The notes under the pieces: generated by a model
Told to the model about the DNA's origin: nothing
The model's database searches: none
What the model saw: only the letters and a program-made list of their open reading frames with translations
In this document: positions 24,598 through 33,120 of the stretch, piece by piece
Position numbering within the stretch: the stretch's first letter is position 1
Layout: every line of letters starts with the position of its first letter
Assembly: GCA_963775315.1 (NCBI GenBank)
Contig: CAVZIN010000007.1
Span: forward strand, 1,674,001 to 1,738,000
DNA: 64,000 nt
Direction: 5' to 3'
From: CAWGHZ01 sp963775315
GTDB lineage: Bacteria; Pseudomonadota; Alphaproteobacteria; MPNO01; DASWLB01
Made by a program: the position numbers and the translations under genes

Positions 24598-25079
24598 CGT
24601 CCGAGCCCCCCGCCCGCCACCGCCACCAATTCGGTGATCTCCGGGCACGAATCCTGCACGGCTTTGCGGACCGTGGCTTGCAGGGTGAGGGCGGAGGCCG
24701 GGCAGGATTCGCACGCACCGACGAAGCGGAGTTCGACGCGGGGCGGCGCGATCCGCGCGGGGTTGCCGAGATTGTTCTGCAGCATCGCGTACTCCGACGG
24801 GTAGTCCACCAGCGTCACGACGGCAAGCGCGTCCCCGAAGCATTGCACGGCCAGCGCCTCGCGAACCTTCGCGCGCGCGTCCGTCGCCGGCATGGCGAGA
24901 TAGGCGGTCGCGAGCTTGTTCTACAGGATAGCGTATTCCTCCGTGTACGAATCCTTATCGAACACCCGGAGCGCGTCCGGGTGGGCGGCGATGGCGTCGG
25001 CGACCGAATCAAGGATCGCCAGCAGCCGGGAACGGGAGTCGCCCGCGCGGCCGCCGCTTTCCGCCCCGCCGGCCTCCTG
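24594..25079 (-). pseudogene. NifU-domain-like hydrogenase accessory gene interrupted by an amber codon
   Basis: Downstream of an internal TAG (24921-24923) a 99-residue frame begins MPATDARAKV and contains the NifU C-terminal iron-sulfur motif GACESCPASALTLQATVRKA. Upstream of the TAG the same frame continues as protein (ILDSVADAIAAHPDALRVF, then SYTEEYAIL). The context AIL-stop-NKL parallels EYAMLQNNL further down, so the TAG most simply derives from CAG (Gln). No ATG is seen before the frame closes at 25080. It is either a pseudogene with the C-terminal part still translated or a sequence error. The stop is coupled to hypF. Confidence 0.6.
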
Positions 25080-25117
25080 CTAGGTTGCGGCCGCTGTGAA
25101 GGTGGCAAAGGCGAGAC

Positions 25118-26548
25118 ATGTCGCGCGATAGCGGAGCCGGCGTGGCGCACGGCCCGGGCATGGCGCGCCTCGCCGCGCGCTACCGGGCCGGGGCGACGAC
25201 GCCCGGGGAAATCGTCGAGGAGGTGCTGCGCCGGATCGCGGCGCGGGGCGCGGACAACGTCTGGATCGCGCGCGTTCCCGAGGCGGCGGTGCGTGCCCGC
25301 GCCGCCGAGCTCGACAAGATCATGCGCGCGGGCGGGGCGGGGCGGCTGGCTTTGTTCGGCCTGCCCTTCGCGGTGAAGGACAATATCGACGTCGCCGGCT
25401 TGCCGACGACGGCCGCCTGTCCCGACTTCGCCTACGAGCCCGAGAATTCGGCGACAAGCGTGCGACTTCTGGAGGCAGCCGGCGCGATCTGCATCGGCAA
25501 GACCAACCTGGACCAGTTCGCCACCGGGCTGGTCGGCACGCGCTCCCCCTACGGCGTCGCCCGCAACCCGTTCGACGCGGACTACATCCCGGGCGGGTCG
25601 AGCTCCGGCTCGGCGGTGGCCGTGGCAAGCGGATTGGTCGCCTTCGCGCTCGGCACCGACACGGCCGGATCGGGCCGTGTGCCGGCGGGGTTCAACAACG
25701 TGGTCGGGGTGAAGCCGACCATCGGGCTGGTCAGCGCGGCGGGTGTCGTGCCGGCCTGCCGCTCGCTCGACTGCGTGTCGGTGTTCGCGCCGACCGTCGT
25801 GGACGGGATGCGTGTCCTTGCGGCGCTTGCCGCGCCCGATGCGGCGGACCCTTTCTCGCGCGCCGCGCCGGCTGGCTGGACCGCGGCAAGCGAGGCCGCC
25901 CCGCCCTCATTTTCCTTCGCCGTGCCGGCGGCGCCCGAATTCTTCGGCGACGCGGAGTACGCCCGCCTGTTCGCCGCAGCGGTCGACCGGATGCCCGCGG
26001 TCGGCGGGACGGCACGCGAGATCGACTACGCGCCGTTCGCGGCGGCGGCGGACATTCTCTACAGCGACGCGGGCGTCGCCGAGCGCGTCGCCGCGGTGGG
26101 CGACTTCCTGCGCGACCATCCGGACTCGGTGCTGCCGGTCACGCGCGCGATCATCGAGCGCGGCCGCCACGCAAAGGCCGTCGATGTCTATCGTGCGCGC
26201 GAACGACTTGCCGCGCTTCGCGCCGCCGCGATGGCAGAATTGGACGGCGCCGATTTCCTGCTGGTGCCGACCGCCCCGACGATCTACCGGATCGCGGATG
26301 TCGAGCGCGACCCGGTCGCCCTCAACACCCGGCTCGGCACCTACACCAACTTCGTGAACCCGATGGATCTCTGCGCCATCGCCGTGCCATCGGGCTTCAC
26401 CGTCGCCGGCCTGCCGTTCGGGGTGACGCTGATCGGCCGTGCCTTTGCCGAGCCGCGCCTCGCCGCGTTTGCCGCCTCGTTCGAGCGCGCGACCGCCCTG
26501 CCGCCGGGAGCGCCGGGCGAGTTCCCCGGGGCCGGCTCCGGCGGCTAA
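25118..26548 (+). CDS. Amidase-signature hydrolase, probable allophanate hydrolase
   Basis: 476 residues of the amidase-signature family with a complete Ser-cisSer-Lys triad: K87 in FAVKDNID, S161 in the GGSSSGSA loop and S185 in GTDTAGSGRVPA. Early blocks (FGLPFAVKDNIDVAGLPTT, ACPDFAYEP) match AtzF / allophanate hydrolases, which hydrolyse allophanate to ammonia and CO2. It lacks the roughly 130-residue C-terminal domain of full-length enzymes and so relies on spontaneous decarboxylation, if the assignment is right. Context supports the role: biuret hydrolase, whose product is allophanate, lies in the same island. Its stop overlaps that of the convergent gntR gene. MARLAARYRAG (residue 15) is an alternative start. 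Confidence 0.75.
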   Translation: MSRDSGAGVAHGPGMARLAARYRAGATTPGEIVEEVLRRIAARGADNVWIARVPEAAVRARAAELDKIMRAGGAGRLALFGLPFAVKDNIDVAGLPTTAACPDFAYEPENSATSVRLLEAAGAICIGKTNLDQFATGLVGTRSPYGVARNPFDADYIPGGSSSGSAVAVASGLVAFALGTDTAGSGRVPAGFNNVVGVKPTIGLVSAAGVVPACRSLDCVSVFAPTVVDGMRVLAALAAPDAADPFSRAAPAGWTAASEAAPPSFSFAVPAAPEFFGDAEYARLFAAAVDRMPAVGGTAREIDYAPFAAAADILYSDAGVAERVAAVGDFLRDHPDSVLPVTRAIIERGRHAKAVDVYRARERLAALRAAAMAELDGADFLLVPTAPTIYRIADVERDPVALNTRLGTYTNFVNPMDLCAIAVPSGFTVAGLPFGVTLIGRAFAEPRLAAFAASFERATALPPGAPGEFPGAGSGG

Positions 26549-27210
26549 CCCGCCGCCCGGGCGTTGGGCGCGTGGGCGGTGACGTATTCGGCCGAGGCCA
26601 CGCCGACCGTCGCCACGTGTTCGCGCATCGTCTGCGCCGCGGCCTGGGCGTCGCCGCGGACGATGGCGTTCACCACCCGGTCGTGCTCCGCGAAGGACAT
26701 GCTGAGCCGGCCCAGCACCTCGAACTGGCCGCGCCGGTAGGGGGCGAGCCGGCGGCGCAGCGACTGGGCCGTCTCGGCCAGCGCGCGGTTGTGGCTGCCC
26801 CCATAGATGGTCTCGTGCAGCGCGGTGTTGTGGCTGGCGTAGCGGGCGCGGTCGCCGGTACGCACCAGCTCGCCCGAGGCGAGATGCTGCGTCTCCAGCG
26901 CGCGGCGCTCGGCGGCGGTCATGCGCTGGGCGGCGAAGCGCGCGCACATGGACTCGAGCTCCGCCATCAGCTCGAACGTCTCGGCAAGATGGTCGTTGTC
27001 GGGCCGCGCCACGATCACGCCCCGATGCGGGCGCAGCTCGGCAAGCCCGATGGCGGCGAGCTGGCGCAGCGCCTCGCGGACCGGCGTGCGCGAGGCGCCC
27101 AGCCGCTCGGCGATCGCGCGTTCGTCCAGCCGGTCGCCGGGCTGCAGCCGGCCGGTGATGATCTCGTCGGCGAGCTGGCGTCGCAGGGCGTTGGCGCGGG
27201 TTTCGACCAT
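26545..27210 (-). CDS. GntR-family (FCD subfamily) transcriptional regulator
   Basis: 221 residues, ATG at 27210 behind GGAGGATGG. The N-terminal winged helix reads DRLDERAIAERLGASRTPVREALRQLAAIGL. The FCD effector domain carries RARYASHNTALHETIYGGSHN and FAEHDRVVNAIVRGDAQAA, with the D/H residues of the metal-binding ligand pocket. It is divergent from the ABC transporter and biuret hydrolase operon, with two operator-like sites between, and convergent with the amidase. It probably represses the island until a ureide or amide ligand binds. Confidence 0.88.
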   Translation of the reverse strand: MVETRANALRRQLADEIITGRLQPGDRLDERAIAERLGASRTPVREALRQLAAIGLAELRPHRGVIVARPDNDHLAETFELMAELESMCARFAAQRMTAAERRALETQHLASGELVRTGDRARYASHNTALHETIYGGSHNRALAETAQSLRRRLAPYRRGQFEVLGRLSMSFAEHDRVVNAIVRGDAQAAAQTMREHVATVGVASAEYVTAHAPNARAAG

Positions 27211-27250
27211 CGCGGTCCATCCTCCCGCGCCCATCTTGGCGAATCGCCAT

Positions 27251-27290
27251 ATTGTGTACAATCTTTCTTTTCTTGCTCAAATTGTATGCA
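27251..27290. promoter_or_regulatory. Candidate GntR/FCD operators in the divergent promoter region
   Basis: ATTGTGTACAAT (27251-27262; ATTGT and ACAAT are exact inverted arms) and the related ATTGTATGCA (27281-27290) lie 30 bp apart, about three helical turns. Both fit the TTGTATNCAA-like sites bound by FCD-type GntR proteins. They lie just upstream of gntR and face the bmp operon, so they could control both. The stretch 27211-27495 otherwise holds only leader sequence. Confidence 0.55.
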
Positions 27291-27495
27291 CTCTGGTCGC
27301 GCTCCGCCCTCCTCTTAGGCAGAATCGCGGGAAATACGCCGCCGTTCCCGCAGGCGGCCGAAGGCGACCCCTTCCCGCTCAACGGGTTAGCTCTCGGCCC
27401 GGCGACTGGCACGGGACTTGCAAGGCACGGAGGGAAGGCCGCCGGGTGTTGCGACCGGCAAGCGCCATAAACCGTGCATCAAGGGGAGCCGTTCC

Positions 27496-28629
27496 ATGCC
27501 CAACCACACCGGAGTCTCGCGCCGCGCCCTGCTTGCCGGCATCGGAGGCGCGGGGCTCGCCGCCGTCGCCTCCACCCTGCCCTTCGGGCGCGCGCGCGCC
27601 GCGACGCCGGTGGTCGGGTTCATCTATGTCGGGCCGCGCGACGATTTCGGCTACAACCAGTCCCATGCCGAAGGCGCCGCCGCGCTGAAGAAGATGGGCG
27701 GGGTGAAGGTCGTCGAGGAGGAGCGCGTCCCCGAGACCGTCCAGGTCGCCAAGACCATGGAGAGCATGATCAATCTCGACGGGGCCGGGCTGCTGTTCCC
27801 GACTTCGTTCGGCTATTTCAGCCCTTACATCCTGGATGAGGCGAAGAAGTACCCGAAGGTGCGGTTCGAGCACGCGGGCGGCCTCTGGACACCGAAGGAC
27901 CCGAAGAACGTCGGGAGCTATTTCGGCTACATCTTCGAAGGGCAGTACATCAATGGCATCATCGCGGGCTATGCCTCGAAGTCGGGCAAGCTCGGCTTCG
28001 TCGCCGCCAAGCCGATCCCGCAGGTGCTGCAGAACCTCAACGCCTTCACCCTCGGTGCCCGCCTGGTGAACCCGAAGGCGACGACGCAGGTGATCTTCAC
28101 CGGCGACTGGTCGCTGCCGGTGAAGGAGGCCGAGGCCACCAACTCGATGATCGACCAGGGCATCGACGTCATCACCATGCATGTCGACAGCCCCAAGGTG
28201 GTGGTGCAGACGGCGGCCAAGCGCGGCGCGATGGTCTGCGGCTACCACACCAGCCAGGCGAAGCTCGCCCCCGAGGCGTACCTGACCGGCGCCGAATGGA
28301 ACTGGACCGGCCTCTATCCCAAGTTCGTCGGCATGTGGATGAAGGGCGAGGAGATCCCGAACTTCTATCGTGGCGCCTTCAAGGAAGGGCTGATCAAGCA
28401 GTCGCCTTACGGGCCGAAGGTGTCGGCCGCGGCCGCGAAGCACGCCGACGAGGTGAAGGCGAAGCTCACCGCCGGCGAGTACGTCATCTTCAAGGGCCCG
28501 ATCAAGGACAATGCCGGCAAGATGGCGGTGGCGAGCGGAAGCGAGCTGATCCAGACCAACGCCACCGACGCGAAGCTCGAGTCGATGAACTTCCTGGTCG
28601 ATGGGGTGATCGGCAGCTTGCCGGCATAG
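27496..28629 (+). CDS. BMP-family ABC transporter substrate-binding protein
   Basis: 377 residues with a twin-arginine-like signal (SRRALLAGIGGAGLAAVAST, cleavage near ARA-AT). The mature protein has the BMP/Med signature: VGFIYVGPRDDFGYNQSHAEG, GAGLLFPTSFGYFSPYI, YFGYIFEGQYINGIIAGYAS and KLGFVAAKPIPQVLQNLNAF. Classical members bind nucleosides; a branch is found with ureide, purine or biuret catabolic genes. Cotranscription with two permeases, biuret hydrolase and an ATPase points to uptake of biuret or a related small amide. AAGGGGAG precedes the ATG. Confidence 0.88.
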   Translation: MPNHTGVSRRALLAGIGGAGLAAVASTLPFGRARAATPVVGFIYVGPRDDFGYNQSHAEGAAALKKMGGVKVVEEERVPETVQVAKTMESMINLDGAGLLFPTSFGYFSPYILDEAKKYPKVRFEHAGGLWTPKDPKNVGSYFGYIFEGQYINGIIAGYASKSGKLGFVAAKPIPQVLQNLNAFTLGARLVNPKATTQVIFTGDWSLPVKEAEATNSMIDQGIDVITMHVDSPKVVVQTAAKRGAMVCGYHTSQAKLAPEAYLTGAEWNWTGLYPKFVGMWMKGEEIPNFYRGAFKEGLIKQSPYGPKVSAAAAKHADEVKAKLTAGEYVIFKGPIKDNAGKMAVASGSELIQTNATDAKLESMNFLVDGVIGSLPA

Positions 28630-28648
28630 CGGCGGGACGGTACCGGCC

Positions 28649-29770
28649 ATGGCCGAGGAGCTTGTCGTCGCGGTCACCGCGGAGGGCGCGCTGGAAGGCG
28701 CGCCCGACCGCGCCCGCCGGCGCGAAGCTCTGGGGCGGGCCGCAGAGCAGCTCGTCATCCCGCTCGGCGCGCTGATCGTGTCGCTGATCCTGTTCGGCGG
28801 GTTCGTCGCGCTGCGCGGCATCAACCCACTCGACGTCTACGACCTGATGGCCTTCGGCTCGTTCGGCACCTGGTTCTCGATCCAGAACACGCTGACACGC
28901 GCGGCGCCGCTTCTGCTCACCGCGCTCTGCACGGCGCTGCCCGCCCAGTGCGGGCTGATGATCATCGGCGGCGAGGGCGCGTTCGTGATCGGCGGGCTCG
29001 CCGCGATCGCAGCCGGGCTGCCCATCGCCGGCGTGGCTTCGCCGGTGGTCGTCCAGCTCGTCATGGCGGCCGGCGGCATGGCGGCCGGCGCGGCCTGGAT
29101 CGCGATGGCGGGCGCGTTCCGCCATTGGCGCGGGGTCAACGAGACGATCTCGACGCTGCTGCTCACCTATATCGGCGTCGCGATCATGAACCACATCGTC
29201 GAGGGCGCGATGCGCGACCCGGCGAGCCTGAACAAGCCGTCGACCCGCGCGCTCCCCGACGTCGACATGATCTCGAACATCCCCGGGATGGACGTGCATT
29301 GGGGCCTCGTCTACGGGCTGGCGTTCTGCGTGGTGGCCTACGTTCTGATGTTCCAGACCACGTTCGGCTTCGCCGCGCGGATGGTGGGCGGCAATCCGCG
29401 GGCGGCGCGGCTCGCCGGCCTGCCGGTCGGGCGGATCATCCTCATCGTCACCGCGCTCGCCGGCGCGGCCGGCGGGCTCGCCGGCATGGTCGAGGTCGCC
29501 GCCGTGCAGGGCCGCGCCAGCGCCTCGCTCGCGGCAGGCTACGGCTTCACCGGAATCCTGGTCGCCTTCATCGCGCGGCAGAACCCGCTTGCCGTCGTCC
29601 CGGTCGCCATCCTGTTCGGCGGCATCGGCGCTTCGGGCGGGCTCCTGCAGCGCCGGCTCGACCTGCCGGACGCGTCGGTGCTGGTGCTGCAAGGGATCAT
29701 CTTCGTGGTGATCCTGGCGTCGGAGACGCTGTTCGGCCGATTCAAGATCTTCCGGCCGAAGGAGGGCTGA
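28649..29770 (+). CDS. ABC transporter permease (BMP/nucleoside-type, first)
   Basis: 373 residues. After about 35 polar N-terminal residues come 8-10 transmembrane helices. Diagnostic permease blocks are RGVNETISTLLLTYIGVAIM, FGFAARMVGGNPRAARLAG and GRASASLAAGYGFTGILVAFIARQNP. The EAA-like loop GGNPRAARLAGLPV contacts the ATPase. It forms a heterodimer with the permease encoded one base after its stop and partners the dual ATPase at 31399. Confidence 0.88.
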   Translation: MAEELVVAVTAEGALEGAPDRARRREALGRAAEQLVIPLGALIVSLILFGGFVALRGINPLDVYDLMAFGSFGTWFSIQNTLTRAAPLLLTALCTALPAQCGLMIIGGEGAFVIGGLAAIAAGLPIAGVASPVVVQLVMAAGGMAAGAAWIAMAGAFRHWRGVNETISTLLLTYIGVAIMNHIVEGAMRDPASLNKPSTRALPDVDMISNIPGMDVHWGLVYGLAFCVVAYVLMFQTTFGFAARMVGGNPRAARLAGLPVGRIILIVTALAGAAGGLAGMVEVAAVQGRASASLAAGYGFTGILVAFIARQNPLAVVPVAILFGGIGASGGLLQRRLDLPDASVLVLQGIIFVVILASETLFGRFKIFRPKEG

Positions 29771-29771
29771 G

Positions 29772-30710
29772 ATGGCGGTCCACGCAGCCGTGTCGGCGAT
29801 CGGGTGGTGGGGCGTGCCGCTGGCGGTGGCGGCGGGCGCGGTGCGCGCCGGCACGCCGTTCCTGTTCGTGAGCCTCGGCGAGCTGCTGACCGAGAAGTCG
29901 GGCCGGATCAACCTCGGGCTCGAGGGTACGCTGGTGATGGGCGCGATGTCGGGCTACGGCACCGCCTACCTCACCGGCAACCCGTGGCTCGGCGTGCTGG
30001 TGGCAGGCGTCACCGGCTCGCTGTTCGGCGCGCTGCACGCCGGGCTTTGCAGCCTGCCCAAGGTGAACGACATCGCCGTCGGCATCGCGCTGATGCTGTT
30101 CGGCACCGGCCTCGCCTTCTATCTCGGCAAGCCGCTGGTCCAGCCGCAGGCGCCATCCCTGCCCGCCATCGCGCTCGGCGAGTGGAGCGGCATCGCCGCC
30201 GTGCGCGACGCGCTGCGGATCAACGGGCTGTTCCTGGTGGGCGCCGCGCTCGCGCCTTTCATCCTCTGGGGTCTGCGCTCGACGCGCTGGGGGATGATCG
30301 TCCGCATGGTAGGCGATTCCGCCGACGCGGCGCGCGCGATGGGCTATTCCGTCGACCAGGTGCGGCTCCTGGCCACGGTGGCGGGCGGCTTCCTCGCGGG
30401 CGTCGGCGGCTCGTTCCTGTCGCTCTACTACCCGGGAAGCTGGAACGAGGGCCTGTCGAGCGGCCAGGGCATCACCGCTGTGGCGCTGGTCATCTTCGCG
30501 CGCTGGGCGCCGATGAACTGCCTCTACGCCTCGCTGCTGTTCGGCGGCGCGGGCGCGCTCGGCCCGGCGCTGCAATCGGTCGGCGTCACCTCGGGCTATT
30601 ACCTGTTCAACGCCGCGCCGTACTTCCTGACCCTTTTCATCCTCGTGCTGACCTCGTCATCGGAGCACCGCCTCACGGGCGCACCGTCCGAGCTCAGCAT
30701 TACCAAGTGA
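29772..30710 (+). CDS. ABC transporter permease (BMP/nucleoside-type, second)
   Basis: 312 residues, about nine membrane helices. The N-terminus has TPFLFVSLGELLTEKSGRIN followed by LGLEGTLVMGAMSGYG, characteristic of the YufQ/BmpB-like second permease of nucleoside-type importers. The cytoplasmic loop MVGDSADAARAMGYSVDQVR and SLYYPGSWNEGLSSGQGITAVALVIFARW complete the family picture. It begins directly after the first permease stop (GA spacing) and is followed after eight bases by biuH, so the operon order is SBP, permease, permease, hydrolase, ATPase. Confidence 0.88.
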   Translation: MAVHAAVSAIGWWGVPLAVAAGAVRAGTPFLFVSLGELLTEKSGRINLGLEGTLVMGAMSGYGTAYLTGNPWLGVLVAGVTGSLFGALHAGLCSLPKVNDIAVGIALMLFGTGLAFYLGKPLVQPQAPSLPAIALGEWSGIAAVRDALRINGLFLVGAALAPFILWGLRSTRWGMIVRMVGDSADAARAMGYSVDQVRLLATVAGGFLAGVGGSFLSLYYPGSWNEGLSSGQGITAVALVIFARWAPMNCLYASLLFGGAGALGPALQSVGVTSGYYLFNAAPYFLTLFILVLTSSSEHRLTGAPSELSITK

Positions 30711-30718
30711 GGACCAGG

Positions 30719-31402
30719 ATGGTTGAGCGCTACGTCCCGGCCGACCCGTACCCCTGGCCCTACAACGGCGACCTGCGGCCGGACAACACCGCCCTGATCG
30801 TGATCGACATGCAGACCGATTTCTGCGGCAAGGGCGGTTATGTCGATGCGATGGGGTACGACCTCTCGCTCACCCGCGCGCCGATCGAGCCGATCCGCAC
30901 GGTGCTCGCGGCCATGCGCGCCAAGGGCTACCACGTCATCCACACGCGCGAGGGCCACCGGCCCGACCTCACCGACCTGCCGGCCAACAAGCGGTGGCGC
31001 TCGCTCCGCATCGGCGCGGGAATCGGCGAGCCGGGACCATGCGGGCGCATCCTGGTGCGCGGCGAGCCGGGCTGGGAGATCATCCCCGAGCTCGCGCCGA
31101 ACGCGGGCGAGCCGATCGTCGACAAGCCGGGCAAGGGCTCGTTCTGCGCCACCGACCTGGAGCTGATCCTCCGGACGCGCGGAATCGACAACATCGTGCT
31201 GGCCGGCATCACCACAGACGTCTGCGTCCATACCACGATGCGCGAGGCGAACGACCGCGGCTTCGAATGCCTGCTGCTGGAGGATTGCTGCGGCGCGACG
31301 GACCCCGCGAACCACGCGCACGCGATCAAGATGGTGAAGATGCAGGGCGGCGTGTTCGGCGCCGTCGCGCGCTCGACCGACCTGGTGCGGGGGATCGCGT
31401 GA
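30719..31402 (+). CDS. biuH: Biuret amidohydrolase (isochorismatase-fold cysteine hydrolase)
   Basis: 227 residues. The catalytic triad is D30 (LIVIDMQTDF), K136 (VDKPGKGSF) and C169 (TTDVCVHTT). Long blocks including DPYPWPYNGDLRPDNTALI, YVDAMGYDLS, THEGHRP-like THTREGHRPDL and PANKRWRSLRIGAGIGEPGP agree with the Rhizobium leguminosarum biuret hydrolase as I recall it, with active-site numbering offset by a constant six. The enzyme converts biuret to allophanate and ammonia in the cytoplasm. It is inserted inside the ABC transporter operon between permease and ATPase, and the allophanate-hydrolase-type amidase is 4 kb away. Confidence in this assignment is high for a motif-only call. Confidence 0.87.
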   Translation: MVERYVPADPYPWPYNGDLRPDNTALIVIDMQTDFCGKGGYVDAMGYDLSLTRAPIEPIRTVLAAMRAKGYHVIHTREGHRPDLTDLPANKRWRSLRIGAGIGEPGPCGRILVRGEPGWEIIPELAPNAGEPIVDKPGKGSFCATDLELILRTRGIDNIVLAGITTDVCVHTTMREANDRGFECLLLEDCCGATDPANHAHAIKMVKMQGGVFGAVARSTDLVRGIA

Positions 31403-32949
31403 CCGCCGGCATTCCCGCCGTCGCCGACCGGTTCGTCCGGCCCGATTCCGCGATCCCGGTCGAAACGCTCGGCATCACCAAGCGCTTCGGCGAACTCGTC
31501 GCGCTGGAGGACGCTTCGGTCAAGGTGCGGACTGGCACGATGCACGCCCTCCTCGGCGAGAACGGCGCCGGCAAGTCGACGCTGGTCAAATGCATCATGG
31601 GCTACTACCGGCCGGACGAGGGCGCGGTGATGGTGGCCGGGCGCGAGGTCGACATCGCGAGCCCGCGCGACGCGCAGCGCCTCGGGCTCGGCATGGTCTA
31701 CCAGCACTTCACCCTGGTGCCGCACATGACCGTGCTGGAGAACATGGTGATGGCGCGGCCCGACGTGCCGATGCGCATCGACTGGCGCGCCGAGCGGCGC
31801 CGGCTCGACGACTTCCTCGCCACCATGCCATTCGCCGCCCCGCTCGACGTACCGGTCTCCACCCTCGCGGCCGGCGAGAAGCAGAAGGCCGAGATCCTGA
31901 AGCAGCTCTATCTCGAAAGCCGCTTCCTGATCCTCGACGAGCCGACCTCGGTGCTCACCCCGGGCGAGGCGGACGAGATCCTCGGCATGATCCGCGACAT
32001 GGCGCACGAGGGGCGCATCACCGTCCTGATCATCACCCACAAGTTCCGCGAGGTGATGTCGTTCGCCGACGAGGTGTCGGTGCTGCGCCGCGGCAGGGTG
32101 GTCGGCAGCGGCAAGGTCGCCGACCTCACCCCCGACGAGATGGCGCGGATGATGGTGGGCGACCAGGATATCTCCAGCCTGGGCGGGCGCGCCCGCGCGG
32201 CCCCGGGCGCGGAGCGGCTGGCGCTCGCCGGGATCGAGGCCGACAACGACGAGGGGCTGCCCGCCGTGCGCGGCGTGACGCTGTCCGTCCGTGCGGGCGA
32301 GATCGTCGGCGTCGCCGGCGTGTCGGGGAACGGCCAGTCGGAGCTGGTGCAGGTGCTGGCCGGACAGCGCGACGCCACAGCGGGCGCGATCGTCGTCGGA
32401 GGCGAGCCGTACCACGCGCGCCGCGCCGAGACGCGGCGCCACAAGGTTTCGCTCCTGCCCGAGGAGCCGCTGAAGAACGGCTGCATCCCGCGCATGAGCG
32501 TGGCGGACAACATGGCCTTCCGACGTTTCGACCGGCCGCCCTACGCGGCAGGGCCGTGGCTGCGCCGGGGCGCGTTCCGCCGGACAGCGGAGGAGTTGAT
32601 CGCGCGCTATCGGGTCAAGACCTCCTCCCCCGATGCGCCGATCGCCACGCTGTCCGGCGGAAACGTGCAGCGCGCCGTGCTGGCGCGCGAGCTGTCGGGT
32701 GAGGTCGACGTGCTGATCGTCCACAACCCGGTGTTCGGGCTGGATTTCGCGGCGGTCGCGGACATCCACGCCCAGATCATGGCGGCGCGCAACCGGGGCG
32801 CGGCGGTGCTGTTGGTCAGCGAGGATTTGGACGAACTGCTCGAGCTGTCGGACCGGCTGGTCGTGATGTTCGAGGGGCACGTGGTGCACGAGACGACGCC
32901 TGGCACCGCTGACCTTGCCGTCATCGGCCGCTACATGGCCGGGCACTGA
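31399..32949 (+). CDS. ABC transporter dual ATP-binding protein (BMP/sugar-type)
   Basis: 516 residues from a GTG that overlaps the biuH stop (GTGA). There are two ABC domains. The first has Walker A GENGAGKSTLV (about 53-63) and Walker B FLILDEPTSVL; the second has the degenerate Walker A GVSGNGQSELVQVL and LSGGNVQRAVLARELSGEVD. This asymmetric tandem is standard for BmpC / RbsA-type ATPases, where the second nucleotide site is weak. An approximately 30-residue N-terminal extension precedes the first domain. It powers the permease pair at 28649 and 29772. Confidence 0.9.
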   Translation: MTAGIPAVADRFVRPDSAIPVETLGITKRFGELVALEDASVKVRTGTMHALLGENGAGKSTLVKCIMGYYRPDEGAVMVAGREVDIASPRDAQRLGLGMVYQHFTLVPHMTVLENMVMARPDVPMRIDWRAERRRLDDFLATMPFAAPLDVPVSTLAAGEKQKAEILKQLYLESRFLILDEPTSVLTPGEADEILGMIRDMAHEGRITVLIITHKFREVMSFADEVSVLRRGRVVGSGKVADLTPDEMARMMVGDQDISSLGGRARAAPGAERLALAGIEADNDEGLPAVRGVTLSVRAGEIVGVAGVSGNGQSELVQVLAGQRDATAGAIVVGGEPYHARRAETRRHKVSLLPEEPLKNGCIPRMSVADNMAFRRFDRPPYAAGPWLRRGAFRRTAEELIARYRVKTSSPDAPIATLSGGNVQRAVLARELSGEVDVLIVHNPVFGLDFAAVADIHAQIMAARNRGAAVLLVSEDLDELLELSDRLVVMFEGHVVHETTPGTADLAVIGRYMAGH

Positions 32950-32971
32950 AATCCGCGATACCGATGGCCAT

Positions 32972-33115
32972 CCCCTCACCCTATCCCTCTCCCGCGGGGA
33001 GAGGGCACCGTGAACGACCAACCCGAGGTTCCATCGCCGTTCCGGACCGGGGCAGGAGTGCAGGGAGTCTGTCGCAACGTTCCCTCTCCCGCTGGGAGTG
33101 GGACAGGGTGAGGGG
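32972..33115. repeat. Pair of 34-bp inverted repeats (REP-like element)
   Basis: Left arm 32972-33005 begins CCCCTCACCCTATCCC and ends GGGGAGAGGG; it contains its own hairpin (CCCTCTCCC-GC-GGGGAGAGGG). The right arm 33082-33115 is its inverse with six differences, ending GGGTGAGGGG. The 76 bp between hold nothing recognisable. It may terminate the ABC operon. The outer end of the right arm supplies the AGGGG just before the ATG at 33121. Confidence 0.75.
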
Positions 33116-33120
33116 TTGCG

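Noticed and set aside
21103..24804. Open plus-strand frame of more than 1200 codons opposite mutM, hypA, hypC and hypF
   Set aside because: It is antisense to clearly conserved genes, has no family motifs and has the Arg/Ala/Gly-rich composition expected from mirrored GC-rich codons.
32972..33115. CRISPR array
   Set aside because: Only two arms in inverted, not direct, orientation and no spacer series. No CRISPR-like direct repeats were seen elsewhere in the window.
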